Origin: Limimaricola hongkongensis DSM 17492
GTDB taxonomy: Bacteria > Pseudomonadota > Alphaproteobacteria > Rhodobacterales > Rhodobacteraceae
Assembly: GCF_000600975.2 (NCBI RefSeq)
Contig: NZ_KK088652.1
Coordinates: forward strand, 1 to 64,000
Length of the DNA stretch: 64,000 nt
Reading direction: 5' to 3'
The translations under genes were made by a program, and so were the position numbers. The notes below the pieces were generated by a model. The model saw nothing but the letters and a program-made list of their open reading frames with translations, was not told where the DNA came from and did no database searches. Positions 6,927 to 16,010 of this stretch are shown one piece after another. How positions within the stretch are numbered: the first letter of the stretch is position 1; the number at the start of each line of letters is the position of its first letter.

Positions 6927-7492
6927 CAATCCGCCAGGGCCGCGTCGAGCGCCTTTTCGAGCGCCTTCACGCTCGGGACATATTGCACGAAGGCCTTGAG
7001 GCTTTCATCCGCGAAGCCTTCGTCGATCACGTGGTTGATCAACTGGCGCAGCGGCTGCCAATACCCTTCCGTGTCGAGCAGCAGGATCGGCTTGCCGTGC
7101 AGGCCGAGCTGGCGCCATGTCAGCACCTCGAAGAATTCGTCGAGCGAGCCCGCGCCGCCGGGCAGCAGCACGATCGCGTCGGCGTTCATGAACATCACCT
7201 TCTTGCGCTCGTGCATCGTCTCGGTGACGACATAGGTATCGAGGTCCGCCTTGCCGGCCTCCGCCTCCACGAGATGGCGCGGGATCACCCCGAAGCTCGA
7301 TCCGCCCATGCCCTGTGCTGCGCGCGCGACCGTGCCCATCAGCCCGACATCCCCCGCGCCATAGACCAGCCGCCAGCCGCGCCGGGCCAGCATCTCGCCG
7401 GTTTCGGTGGCCGCGATCTCGTAGGCCGGGCGCAGGCCGGGGCGCGATCCGCAGAACACGCAGACGGAGGCGGAAAAGGAGGCGAGAGGCAT
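6926..7492 (-). CDS. LOG family (TIGR00730) Rossmann-fold hydrolase
   Basis: The 188-residue product belongs to the LOG family, which cleaves cytokinin riboside 5'-monophosphates or other nucleotide monophosphates to the free base and ribose phosphate. The family motif PGGAGSLDEFFE (about residues 111-122) is the PGGxGTxxE phosphate-binding signature with Ser for Thr. The N-terminal VCVFCGSRPG strand-loop and the GVIP and ERK (MHERKKVMF) motifs are also present. The start is supported by a GGAG sequence about 8 nt upstream. In bacteria the role is probably nucleotide salvage or housekeeping. It is divergent from the Atm1 gene. Confidence 0.87.
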   Translation of the reverse strand: MPLASFSASVCVFCGSRPGLRPAYEIAATETGEMLARRGWRLVYGAGDVGLMGTVARAAQGMGGSSFGVIPRHLVEAEAGKADLDTYVVTETMHERKKVMFMNADAIVLLPGGAGSLDEFFEVLTWRQLGLHGKPILLLDTEGYWQPLRQLINHVIDEGFADESLKAFVQYVPSVKALEKALDAALAD

Positions 7493-7629
7493 GGGGAAAC
7501 TCCGGGGTTCGGGATGTCACCGATGTCGTAGAACGCATGGGCGACCGGCTCAAGCATGGGTGGTGCTCTGGCCATCCCGGACGTCGCATCCTACCCTGCG
7601 CCGTCTGCCGCCAGCCCCGGAGCCCGCCG

Positions 7630-9456
7630 ATGCGACGCCTTTCCAAGACCGATGCCAATCTTTCGGGCCAGCCCGTGCAGGGGTGGGACACGATCCGGCA
7701 GGTCGTGCCCTATCTGTGGCCCAAGGGCGAGGGATGGGTGAAACGGCGCGTCGTGCTGGCGGTGACGCTTCTGGTGCTGGCCAAGCTGATCGCGGTGGCC
7801 ACGCCGCTGTTCTACAAGGCCGCGGTCGACGCGCTGGCGGGCGAGGGCGAAAGCGCCGCGATGCTGCTCGCCATCGGCGCGGCGGGGCTGACGGTGATCT
7901 ACGGGCTCGCCCGGCTGGCCAATGTCGGCTTTCAGCAGCTGCGCGACGTGGTGTTCACGCCGGTCGGTCAGCGGGCGCTGCGCAAGCTGGCGCTGCGTAC
8001 ATTCCGGCACATCCACGCGATGAGCCTGCGCTATCATATCTCCCGCAAGACCGGCGGTCTCAGCCGGATCATCGAGCGCGGCGTGAAGGGCGTCGAGTTC
8101 CTGCTGCGCTTTTTGCTGTTCTCGATCGGGCCCTTGATGCTGGAGCTGCTGCTGGTGGCGGTGGTGCTCTTCTTCCTGTTCGACGTCTGGTATCTCGTCG
8201 CGGTGCTCGGCACGATCATCCTCTACGTCGCCTTCACCTTCAAGGTGACCGAGTGGCGGGTGAAGATCCGCAAGCAGATGAACGACCAGGACACCGACGC
8301 CAACCAGAAGGCGATCGACAGCTTGCTGAACTTCGAGACGGTCAAATATTTCGGCGCAGGCGAACGCGAGGCCATGCGTTATGACGGCGCGATGGAGAAA
8401 TACGCCGCCGCCGCGGTGCGCACCAACTACTCGCTGGCCTTTCTCAATTTCGGCCAATCGCTGATCATCACCAGCGGCCTCGTGGTCGTCATGGTCATGG
8501 CCGCCATCGGCGTGCAGAACGGCGCGCTGACGGTGGGCGATTTCGTCATGGTCAACGCCTACATGATCCAGATCACCATGCCGCTGAACTTCCTCGGCAC
8601 GGTCTACCGCGAGATCCGGCAGGCGCTGATCGACATGGGCGAGATGTTCGAGCTTCTGGGGCAGCCGCCCGAGGTCACGGACGCACCGGGGGCCAAGGCG
8701 CTCGACGTGCCGCGCGGCGAGATCGTCTTCGATGACGTGACCTTCGGCTACGAGGCGGCGCGCGGCATCCTGCGCGGCGTCTCCTTCACCGTGAAACCGG
8801 GCGAAACGGTCGCCATCGTCGGCTCGTCGGGGGCGGGCAAATCGACCATCGGGCGGCTGCTGTTCCGGTTCTACGACGTGACCGGGGGCGCGATCCGCAT
8901 CGACGGGCAGGATTTGCGCGACATCACGCAAGACAGCCTGCATGCCCGGATCGGCGTGGTGCCGCAGGACACGGTGCTGTTCAACGACACGATCCTCTAC
9001 AACATCGCCTATGGCCGCGAGGGCGCGACCCGCGACGAGATCGAAGCCGTGGCGCGGGCGGCGCAGATCCATGACTTCATCCTGTCGCTGCCCGACGGCT
9101 ACGACACCACGGTCGGCGAACGCGGGCTCAAGCTTTCGGGCGGCGAAAAGCAGCGCGTCGGCATCGCGCGCACGCTCCTGAAGGATCCGCCGATCCTGCT
9201 TCTGGACGAGGCGACCAGCGCGCTCGACACCGATACCGAGCGCGAGATCCAGGGTCAGCTGCGCGCCATGGGGCAGGGGCGGTCGGTGATCACCATCGCA
9301 CATAGGCTGTCCACGATTGCAGATGCCGACCGGATCGTGGTGCTGGAGGCCGGCAAAGTCGTGGAATCCGGCACGCATGAGCATCTTCTGGCGCAGGAAG
9401 GCCGCTATGCGCAGCTCTGGTCGCGCCAGCAGGCGGAGGAAGCCGAAGCCGCCTGA
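7630..9456 (+). CDS. Atm1-type ABC exporter (ABCB7/HMT1 family)
   Basis: This 608-residue half-transporter has a six-helix membrane domain (about residues 30-320) followed by a nucleotide-binding domain. The latter has Walker A GSSGAGKST near 398, the signature LSGGEKQR near 504, Walker B ILLLDEAT near 523, and the switch His in TIAHRLST. Alphaproteobacterial Atm1 proteins export glutathione conjugates and glutathione-complexed metals and are related to mitochondrial ABCB7, so it may act in heavy-metal tolerance or sulfur/iron homeostasis. The ATG at 7630 follows GGAG. The upstream in-frame extension lies antisense to the neighbouring gene and is unlikely. Confidence 0.9.
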   Translation: MRRLSKTDANLSGQPVQGWDTIRQVVPYLWPKGEGWVKRRVVLAVTLLVLAKLIAVATPLFYKAAVDALAGEGESAAMLLAIGAAGLTVIYGLARLANVGFQQLRDVVFTPVGQRALRKLALRTFRHIHAMSLRYHISRKTGGLSRIIERGVKGVEFLLRFLLFSIGPLMLELLLVAVVLFFLFDVWYLVAVLGTIILYVAFTFKVTEWRVKIRKQMNDQDTDANQKAIDSLLNFETVKYFGAGEREAMRYDGAMEKYAAAAVRTNYSLAFLNFGQSLIITSGLVVVMVMAAIGVQNGALTVGDFVMVNAYMIQITMPLNFLGTVYREIRQALIDMGEMFELLGQPPEVTDAPGAKALDVPRGEIVFDDVTFGYEAARGILRGVSFTVKPGETVAIVGSSGAGKSTIGRLLFRFYDVTGGAIRIDGQDLRDITQDSLHARIGVVPQDTVLFNDTILYNIAYGREGATRDEIEAVARAAQIHDFILSLPDGYDTTVGERGLKLSGGEKQRVGIARTLLKDPPILLLDEATSALDTDTEREIQGQLRAMGQGRSVITIAHRLSTIADADRIVVLEAGKVVESGTHEHLLAQEGRYAQLWSRQQAEEAEAA

Positions 9457-9485
9457 TTGCGGAACTGAACCGATCGGTCTAGTCT
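9457..9485 (+). promoter_or_regulatory. Promoter with operator-like palindrome in its spacer (MFS exporter)
   Basis: TTGCGG (9457-9462) and TAGTCT (9480-9485) are 17 bp apart. The perfect 10-bp palindrome ACCGATCGGT (9469-9478) lies between them. A palindrome between -35 and -10 is the usual position for TetR- or MarR-type repressors of drug exporters. The start codon is about 65 nt downstream of the predicted start point. No regulator gene is nearby. Confidence 0.45.
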
Positions 9486-9556
9486 GCGCGCGAGTCGTCC
9501 GCTCCGCGCGGGCCAATCGCCGTTCCGCGTGCCGCGCGGAGTTCAAGGACAGCCCT

Positions 9557-10756
9557 ATGTTATCCCCTATGTTCCGCACCGCCGTGGTGCTGGGCCTGCT
9601 CTCCGCCGTGGGCCCCTTCACGATCGACATGTATCTTCCCGGCCTTCCGGGCCTCGCCTCGGACCTGAACGTGGACGAAGCCGCGGCGCAGGCGACGATC
9701 AGCGCCTATTTCATGGCCTTCGGCCTCGCGCAGCTGATCTATGGCCCGATGGCCGACGCGGTGGGGCGCAAGCGGCCGGTCTATATCGGCGTCGGGATCT
9801 TTCTCTTGGCGACGATCGGCTGTGCGCTGGCCCCGTCGCTGCCGTGGCTGGTGGCGTTCCGCGCGTTGCAGGGCTTTGGCTGCGCGGCGCTGATGGTGGT
9901 GCCGCGCGCGATGGTGCGCGACATGTATACCGGTCACGAGGCGACGCGGCTGGTCGCGATGATCATGCTGGTGATCTCGGTCTCGCCGATGCTGGCGCCG
10001 CTGTCGGGCGCGCTGATGATGACCTTTACCGGCTGGCGCGGCATCTTCTGGGCGCTCGCCGTGATCGGCGGCCTGGCGCTGCTGCTCACCATCGTTGCGC
10101 TGCGCGAGACGCTGCCCGCCGAGCGCCGCCGCCCGGTGCGCCCGCGCCTGCTGGCGGTCTCGGCCAAGCGGCTCCTGCGTGATCCGACCTTCATGGCGCT
10201 GACCTTCGTGTCGGGTTTCGGCATGGCGAGCTTCTTCGTCTTCATCGCCTCCGCCAGCTTCGTCTATACCGAGCAATACGGTCTTACGCCGATGCAGTTC
10301 AGCCTCGCCTTCGCGACGAACGCGGTGGGCTTTTTCGGCGCGAGCCAGTTCGCGGCGAGCCTGGGCCGCCGCATCGGCCTGACGCGGATGCTGCGGCTGG
10401 CGCTGATGGGGTTCGCGTTCTTCGCGCTGACGCTGCTGGCGATCACGGCGGCGGGCCACGCCTCCCTGCCGGTGCTGATGGGGCTCTTGTTGTGCGGCAA
10501 TGCCTGTCTCGGCCTCGTCATCCCGACGAGCCAGGTCATGGCGCTCGACCCGCATGGCGAGATCGCGGGCCTCGCCTCCTCGATGGGCGGCACGCTGCAG
10601 ATGCTGACCGGCGGGCTGATGGTCGCGGTGACGGGGCCGTTCTTCGACGGTACGGCGCTGCCGATGGTGGCGGTGATCGCGGGCTGCGCGGTGGCGGCGC
10701 TGAGCCTTGCGCTCCTGGTGCTGGGCCGCGGCGTGCGGGTTTCCCAGCCCGCCTGA
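9557..10756 (+). CDS. Bcr/CflA family multidrug efflux MFS transporter
   Basis: The 399-residue, twelve-helix protein has the Bcr/CflA subfamily features: PFTIDMYLPGLP near the N-terminus, the loop 2-3 motif GPMADAVGRKRP (about 71-82), and a MVVPRAMVRDMY segment after helix 4. Members are proton-driven exporters of bicyclomycin, chloramphenicol-like drugs, sulfonamides or cysteine. The ATG at 9557 has AAGGA upstream; a second ATG four codons later is possible. A palindrome inside the promoter suggests repressor control. It is convergent with the RND operon and shares a terminator with it. Confidence 0.88.
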   Translation: MLSPMFRTAVVLGLLSAVGPFTIDMYLPGLPGLASDLNVDEAAAQATISAYFMAFGLAQLIYGPMADAVGRKRPVYIGVGIFLLATIGCALAPSLPWLVAFRALQGFGCAALMVVPRAMVRDMYTGHEATRLVAMIMLVISVSPMLAPLSGALMMTFTGWRGIFWALAVIGGLALLLTIVALRETLPAERRRPVRPRLLAVSAKRLLRDPTFMALTFVSGFGMASFFVFIASASFVYTEQYGLTPMQFSLAFATNAVGFFGASQFAASLGRRIGLTRMLRLALMGFAFFALTLLAITAAGHASLPVLMGLLLCGNACLGLVIPTSQVMALDPHGEIAGLASSMGGTLQMLTGGLMVAVTGPFFDGTALPMVAVIAGCAVAALSLALLVLGRGVRVSQPA

Positions 10757-10779
10757 AGGTCGTCGTTCTCAACGCGAAA

Positions 10780-10805
10780 GGGCCGCCCTTCGGGGCGGCC
10801 CTTTT
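10780..10805. terminator. UUCG-loop terminator between convergent exporter genes
   Basis: GGGCCGCCC-TTCG-GGGCGGCCC is followed by TTTT on the plus strand and by TTT on the minus strand, so it can serve both the MFS gene and the RND operon. Confidence 0.85.
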
Positions 10806-10813
10806 CATTCGGG

Positions 10814-13800
10814 CTACTCGGCGGCGCGCAGCGTCGGCTGTGACAGCGGGGCGTCGTCCTCGTCCCAGATGATCTCCGGCAGCCCGACCTGCCGCGCCTC
10901 GCGGCGCAGCGCCCAGTCGCGCGCCGCCCGGCTGCCGCGGCCCATCGACAACCGCGCCATCAGCCGCGACATCCAGTGCGCGTAGCGTGCCGCCCAGATC
11001 CGCACCGACAGCATCGCGGGCGTGAAGACCAGCGTCAGCACCGTCGCGATGCCCAGACCGAAGACGACGGCGGTGGCGAGCTGTTTCCACCACAGCGCGG
11101 TCGGGCTGTCGATCGTGTAACCGCCGCCGAAGAAGTCGAGGCTGAGCCCGAACATCATCGGCGCGAGGCCCGCCATGGTGGTGACCGTGGTGAGAAACAC
11201 CGGGCGGATCCGGTCTTCGGCGGTGCGGATCACGGCTTCGGTGCGCGGCATGTAGCGGGCGTAATCCTGGTAGGTGTCGATCAGCACGATGTTGTTGTTC
11301 ACCACGATCCCGGCCAGCGCCACGATGCCGGTGCCGGTCATGATGATCGAGAAGGTCTGCTCCATCACCAGCATCCCGATCAGCACGCCGGTGGTCGACA
11401 TCACCACCGCGATCAGCACCAGCACCGCGTTGTAGAAGCTGTTGAACTGCGCCAGCAGGATGATGAACATCAGCCCCAGCGCGCCCGCGAAGGCCGATTG
11501 CAGGAAGGCCTGGCTTTCGGCCTGCTCCTGCTGGTCGCCGGTCCATTCCCAGTCGACGCCGACAGGCAGCGGCGCGGTGTCGAGCCATTCGGTCAGCATC
11601 GCGATCCGCTCGTTGGGATTGACCGGAATGCGGTCGACCGCGCCCGCGTCGATGCGCGCCTGCAGGTCGGGCCCGATCGCGCTTTCGGCCAGGATGCGGG
11701 TGTCGTCGCCATCGACCAGCTTGACGAGACCGGGCGCCACGTCGGCCTTGACCTCGAAGTAGCGCTGCTGGTCGACGCGGCTGATCTCGGCGAGCTTGGC
11801 GACCGGGGTGCGGCTCACGAAGTTCGACAGCGGCACCAGCCCCGACGGCGTGCGCACCCGCAGGCTGTCGAGCGTGGAAAGCACGCGGTCCTCTTTGGGC
11901 AGGCGGACCCGGATCTCGATCTCTTCGTCCGAGCTGTCGACCCGCATCGTGTCGAGCATGATGCCGCGGGTGACCAGCTGCACCATCGCGCCCACCGTCG
12001 CCACGTCGGCGCCGAAGCGGCCCGCCTTGTCGATGTCGACATCGATCTGCCAGTCGATGCCGGGCAACGGCAGCGTGTCCTCGATCAGCGTCAGCCCCGG
12101 CGTTTCCTCGAACCGGGCACGGGCCTGCGCGGTGGCCTCGCGCAGCACGTCGAAATCGTCGCCGGTCAGCCGCAGGTTCACGGGCTTGGACGATCCCGGC
12201 CCCTGCGCGAGGTTCAAGATCTCGATGCGGATGCCGGGGATGCCGTTCAGCGCGGTCTGCAGCCGCTCCAGCACCACGTCGCCGTCGAGATCGGCGAGAT
12301 CGAAGCCGTTGGCGCGTGCATAGGCGGGGCGTTCGTCCCATGGCACCAGCTCGATCTGCATCTGGCCGACCGCGTCGGCGGGGCCGCCGACCCCGGCGGT
12401 GTTGGAGTTGAGCCCGCCCTCGCCGGCAAAGGCGAAGACCGACTCGATCCCCGGAAAGCCGACCACCACGTCTTCGGCCTCGGCCACCAGCGCATCCTTT
12501 TCCGCGAGGCTGAGATTGCCGCGCGCCTGCACGTAGATGATCGCCTGTTCGGGCTCGGTCTCGACGAAGAATTCCACGCCGTTGTTGTTGGCGCCGAAAT
12601 AGGTGAAGGTCGACATCACCAGCGCCCCGACACCGACGATGGTGACGATCGGCATCACCGGGTTTCCGGCGATCAACGCGATGACCCGGCCGAACAGCGT
12701 CCGGCGATAGCCCGCGCGGACCCGCTTGGGCGCGCGGCGGATCTTGGCGCTTGCGCCGAAGATCGTCGTCGCGATCGCACCGACCAGCGCGAGCAGGAGG
12801 CCGGGGGCGGCATCGATCAGACCGGTGGCGGGCCGGGCCTCTCCCGACAGGTAGCCGGGGTTCAGTGCCAGCATCAGCCCGACGAAGATGAGGCCCGCGG
12901 CGGGCGGCACCAGCGCCGCGCGCACCACCCAGGGCAGCCGCGTGCGCAGCCCGTCGGAGACATGTCCGAAGGTGCGGCTCATCCGGCCCAGAACGCCGCC
13001 CATCACCGGCAGGTAGATCAGCGCCACGATGAGCGAGGCCGACAGCACGAAGATCAGCGTGACCGGCAGCATGCCCATGAACTGCCCCGGCACGCCGGGC
13101 CAGAACAACATCGGCAAAAACGCGCAGAGCGTCGTGGCGGTGGAGGAAGCCACCGGCCAGAACATCCGCTTGGCCGCCTCGACATAGGCGTGCATCGGGC
13201 CCACGCCCTCGGAGATGCGCTTGTCGGCATATTCGACGACCACGATGGCGCCGTCGACCAGCATGCCCACCGCGAGGATCAGCCCGAACATCACGATGTT
13301 GGAAATGGTAATGCCCATCACCGCCAGAAGCGCGAAGCACAACAGGAACGAGGTCGGGATCGCAAAGCCCACCAGCAGCGCGGGCCGCGGGCCGAGCGCG
13401 GCCAGCACCACGATCATCACCAGCGCGATCGCCGTCAGCACCGAGCCTTCGAGCTGGCTGACCATGGAGGCGACGTTGCGGCTCTGGTCGTTCGAGGTGC
13501 CGACCTCGATCGCCGCGCGCAGGTCGTCGGGCCAGGAGGCGCGCTCGGCCTCGACCGTCTCGCGCACGAGGGCTGCGGTGTCGATCAGGTTGAAGCCCTT
13601 GCGCTTGACCACTTGCAGCGCGACCGTGGTTTCGCCGTTGAAGCGCGCGGTCGAGCTGCGATCCTCGAAGGTGAGCCGGATGGTCGACAGGTCGCCCAGC
13701 GTCACCACCCGGTCGCCATTGGTCTTGATCGGCAGATCGAAGACGTCGCGCGGCTCGTCGAAGCTCGACGGGATCTTGACCGAAAAGGCGCCCTGCGCCG

Positions 13801-14458
13801 TTTCGACCTCACCGGCCGCGATCAGCAGGTTGTTGTTGGTCACCACCTGCAACAGCTCGGCGGCGGTCACGTTGTAGGCTTCGAGCTTGAGCGGGTCGAT
13901 CTCGACCTCGAGCATCTCGTCGCGCTGGCCGGTCAGGTTCGCCGACAGCACCGCATCGAGCCCTTCGAGACGGTCCTGCAGATCCTTGCCGACGCGGATC
14001 AGCGTGCGCTCGGGCAGGGCGCCGGTCAGGTTGACGATAATGATCGGGAATTCGGAAAAGTTGATCTCGTTGACCGACCAGCTTTCGGCGCCGTCGGGAA
14101 ACTCGGCCTCGGCGGCATTCATGGAGTCGCGCACATCGGCCATGATCTTGGTCTTGTCCCAGCCGAACTCGAACTCGAGCGCGACCCCGGCATAGCCTTC
14201 CGAGGCGGTCGAGGTCATGGTCTTGAGCCCGTCGAGATCCGACAGGCGGGTCTCCATCGGCTTGACCAGAAGCTGTTCGCTGTCCTCGGCGGAAATGCCG
14301 GGGAAGGGGACGGAGACGAACAGCGCGGGGATCTCGATGTCGGGCTCGCCCTCCTTGGGCAGGCCGACATAGGCGGCGGTGCCCGCCGCGAGGCTGAGCA
14401 CGATGAAGGCGACGATCATCCGCGCCCGTTCCGCCGCCCAGTCGACGATGCGTGTCAT
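10814..14458 (-). CDS. RND efflux permease with an inserted membrane segment
   Basis: This inner-membrane proton/drug antiporter has 1214 residues, longer than the usual roughly 1,030-1,050. It shows the RND plan: helix 1, a porter domain, helices 2-6 with GMLVDGAIVVVEYAD (TM4 proton-relay Asp), a second porter domain, and helices 8-12 with GIVVNNNIVLIDT. The extra length lies mostly between the sixth helix and the second half (about residues 515-600), where two additional hydrophobic stretches and a basic loop occur. A charged cytoplasmic tail follows the last helix. The ATG overlaps the adaptor stop (ATGA), so the two are co-translated. No outer-membrane partner is encoded here, and the substrate is unknown. 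Confidence 0.9.
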   Translation of the reverse strand: MTRIVDWAAERARMIVAFIVLSLAAGTAAYVGLPKEGEPDIEIPALFVSVPFPGISAEDSEQLLVKPMETRLSDLDGLKTMTSTASEGYAGVALEFEFGWDKTKIMADVRDSMNAAEAEFPDGAESWSVNEINFSEFPIIIVNLTGALPERTLIRVGKDLQDRLEGLDAVLSANLTGQRDEMLEVEIDPLKLEAYNVTAAELLQVVTNNNLLIAAGEVETAQGAFSVKIPSSFDEPRDVFDLPIKTNGDRVVTLGDLSTIRLTFEDRSSTARFNGETTVALQVVKRKGFNLIDTAALVRETVEAERASWPDDLRAAIEVGTSNDQSRNVASMVSQLEGSVLTAIALVMIVVLAALGPRPALLVGFAIPTSFLLCFALLAVMGITISNIVMFGLILAVGMLVDGAIVVVEYADKRISEGVGPMHAYVEAAKRMFWPVASSTATTLCAFLPMLFWPGVPGQFMGMLPVTLIFVLSASLIVALIYLPVMGGVLGRMSRTFGHVSDGLRTRLPWVVRAALVPPAAGLIFVGLMLALNPGYLSGEARPATGLIDAAPGLLLALVGAIATTIFGASAKIRRAPKRVRAGYRRTLFGRVIALIAGNPVMPIVTIVGVGALVMSTFTYFGANNNGVEFFVETEPEQAIIYVQARGNLSLAEKDALVAEAEDVVVGFPGIESVFAFAGEGGLNSNTAGVGGPADAVGQMQIELVPWDERPAYARANGFDLADLDGDVVLERLQTALNGIPGIRIEILNLAQGPGSSKPVNLRLTGDDFDVLREATAQARARFEETPGLTLIEDTLPLPGIDWQIDVDIDKAGRFGADVATVGAMVQLVTRGIMLDTMRVDSSDEEIEIRVRLPKEDRVLSTLDSLRVRTPSGLVPLSNFVSRTPVAKLAEISRVDQQRYFEVKADVAPGLVKLVDGDDTRILAESAIGPDLQARIDAGAVDRIPVNPNERIAMLTEWLDTAPLPVGVDWEWTGDQQEQAESQAFLQSAFAGALGLMFIILLAQFNSFYNAVLVLIAVVMSTTGVLIGMLVMEQTFSIIMTGTGIVALAGIVVNNNIVLIDTYQDYARYMPRTEAVIRTAEDRIRPVFLTTVTTMAGLAPMMFGLSLDFFGGGYTIDSPTALWWKQLATAVVFGLGIATVLTLVFTPAMLSVRIWAARYAHWMSRLMARLSMGRGSRAARDWALRREARQVGLPEIIWDEDDAPLSQPTLRAAE

Positions 14459-15681
14459 TGCCCGGTCTCCCGGAAGCTCGGGGCGACCCGCACGCCGTCG
14501 GTCACGTATTCCTGCCCGACCACGATCACCGCGGTTTCGGGCGCGAGCCCGGCCACCAGCACGCCCTCGGGCGTGTCGCGCAACAGCTCCACAGGCATGA
14601 AGCGGGCAAGCGAGGCCGCGTCGCGCTGTTCGACGATGCGCACGCCGAGCCGGCCCGAATCGTCAAGCGTCAGCGCCGATTGCGGCAGCAGATGCGCCTG
14701 CGTGCCATTGGCGTCGACGAGGATCTCGGCGGTCTGGCCGTCGCGGATTTCAAGATCGGGGTTGGGCACCATCACCTCGACCCGGAAGGTGCGGGTGGTC
14801 GGATCGGCGGAGCGCGACACGAAGCGCACCTCGCCCGAGAGCGCCTGCCCGGAGGCCAGCCGCCCGGAGGCGCGCGCGCCGACGCGGATCTCGTCGACAT
14901 CGACCTCGGGCACGAAGCCCACCAGCTTGATCGGGTCGAGCTGCACGATGGTCGCGCAGGGCGCGCCGGTCTGCATCAACAGCCCCAGCTCGGCGGTGTC
15001 GGTCTCCAGCAGCCCGTCGAACGGCGCGCGGATCGTCAGCCGGTCGATCTCGGTGCGGGCGGCGGCGACGGCGGCCGCGGCGGCCTCGATCCCGGCCCGC
15101 GCCGAGACGAGGCTCGATTCCGCGCTTTGCACCTGTGCCGTCGCCGCCTCCAGCGCCGCCTCGGCGCTGATCACCGCGGTTTCGCTCTGAAACCCGCCCT
15201 GGCTGAGCCGCCGGGCATTGTTGAGATTGATCTCGGCCTCGCGCAGCCGGGCCTCGGCCTCGGCCTTGCCGGCCTGCGCGGTGGGCACGCGGCTTTCGGC
15301 TTCCACCAGCCGCGCCTGCGCCTCGGCCAGCTGGATCTCGCGCGTGCCGGGGTCGAGCCTGCACAGCGCGTCGCCGGTTTCGACCATCGCGCCCTTGCGC
15401 AGCGGCTCCGAAACCACCCGGCCCGAGGTTTCGGCCCGCACCTCGACCTGTCGCGCCGCTTCGGTACGGCCGCGCAGCACCACCGCGTCGTCCACTTCCC
15501 GCGCGGCGGAGCGCAGCGCCACCACGCCAAGGCCGGGCTCTGTCTCCTGCTCCGTCATGGCGGCGTCTTCGGCGCCCTCGGCCTCGATCTGGGCGATGGC
15601 ATAGAGCCGGTCACGATCGACGATAAGGAGATAGAGAAAGCCGGCCACCAGAATGGCGGTAAGCGCGGGGATCAGCTTCAT
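14455..15681 (-). CDS. RND efflux periplasmic adaptor (membrane fusion protein)
   Basis: The 408-residue adaptor links the RND permease to an outer-membrane channel. It has an N-terminal membrane anchor (about residues 4-21) without a lipobox cysteine, then a lipoyl half (VVLRGRTEAARQVEVRAETSGRV). A long alpha-helical hairpin follows, rich in Ala, Glu and Gln repeats (about 120-215), then the second lipoyl half (IRAPFDGLL) and beta-barrel domains. It is the first gene of the operon. A perfect inverted repeat about 85 bp upstream is a likely repressor site. Confidence 0.9.
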   Translation of the reverse strand: MKLIPALTAILVAGFLYLLIVDRDRLYAIAQIEAEGAEDAAMTEQETEPGLGVVALRSAAREVDDAVVLRGRTEAARQVEVRAETSGRVVSEPLRKGAMVETGDALCRLDPGTREIQLAEAQARLVEAESRVPTAQAGKAEAEARLREAEINLNNARRLSQGGFQSETAVISAEAALEAATAQVQSAESSLVSARAGIEAAAAAVAAARTEIDRLTIRAPFDGLLETDTAELGLLMQTGAPCATIVQLDPIKLVGFVPEVDVDEIRVGARASGRLASGQALSGEVRFVSRSADPTTRTFRVEVMVPNPDLEIRDGQTAEILVDANGTQAHLLPQSALTLDDSGRLGVRIVEQRDAASLARFMPVELLRDTPEGVLVAGLAPETAVIVVGQEYVTDGVRVAPSFRETGQ

Positions 15682-15765
15682 CAGGTGTCCTTTCGGGCGA
15701 TCGGGCCCATGCCGGCAATGTCGATCATAGCGCGTGGCGCCAAAAGCGCGAAGCGCCGCCATACG

Positions 15766-15783
15766 CTGAACTGTCCGGTTCAG
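15766..15783. promoter_or_regulatory. Operator-like inverted repeat upstream of the RND operon
   Basis: CTGAAC-TGTCCG-GTTCAG is a perfect 6-bp inverted repeat with a 6-nt centre, about 85 bp before the adaptor start codon. Sites of this shape control many RND operons through TetR/AcrR repressors. No tetR-like gene lies in the window. The remaining part of the 15682-16010 interval shows no ORF or terminator that I can support. Confidence 0.4.
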
Positions 15784-16010
15784 AATACGGCTGGGCGGGT
15801 TTCTGCTCAATTGGCTTTTTGCCGCCGCGACATGGGGTCACGGGCGGGCGGTCCCCGCGGGCGCGGCGGGTCTTGTCCCTTCGGGCGGCTTCACGATAAG
15901 ACGGGCGCGATCAGACATGGCGCCGCCGCGCGGTGCGATCCTGAAAGCACGCCGGCAGTTCGGCACGAAACCACCCGGCGCCGCGGCGCAACCCGAAGGG
16001 GAGACGAGGC

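Noticed and set aside
10536..13340. A 934-codon minus-strand frame overlapping the RND permease
   Set aside because: It is a shifted frame of the permease gene with low-complexity Arg/Ala/Gly content.
10976..15190. A 1404-codon plus-strand open frame across the RND operon
   Set aside because: It is antisense to two well-supported genes, its composition is His/Arg/Asp/Gln-rich as expected of a high-GC shadow frame, and it matches no family.
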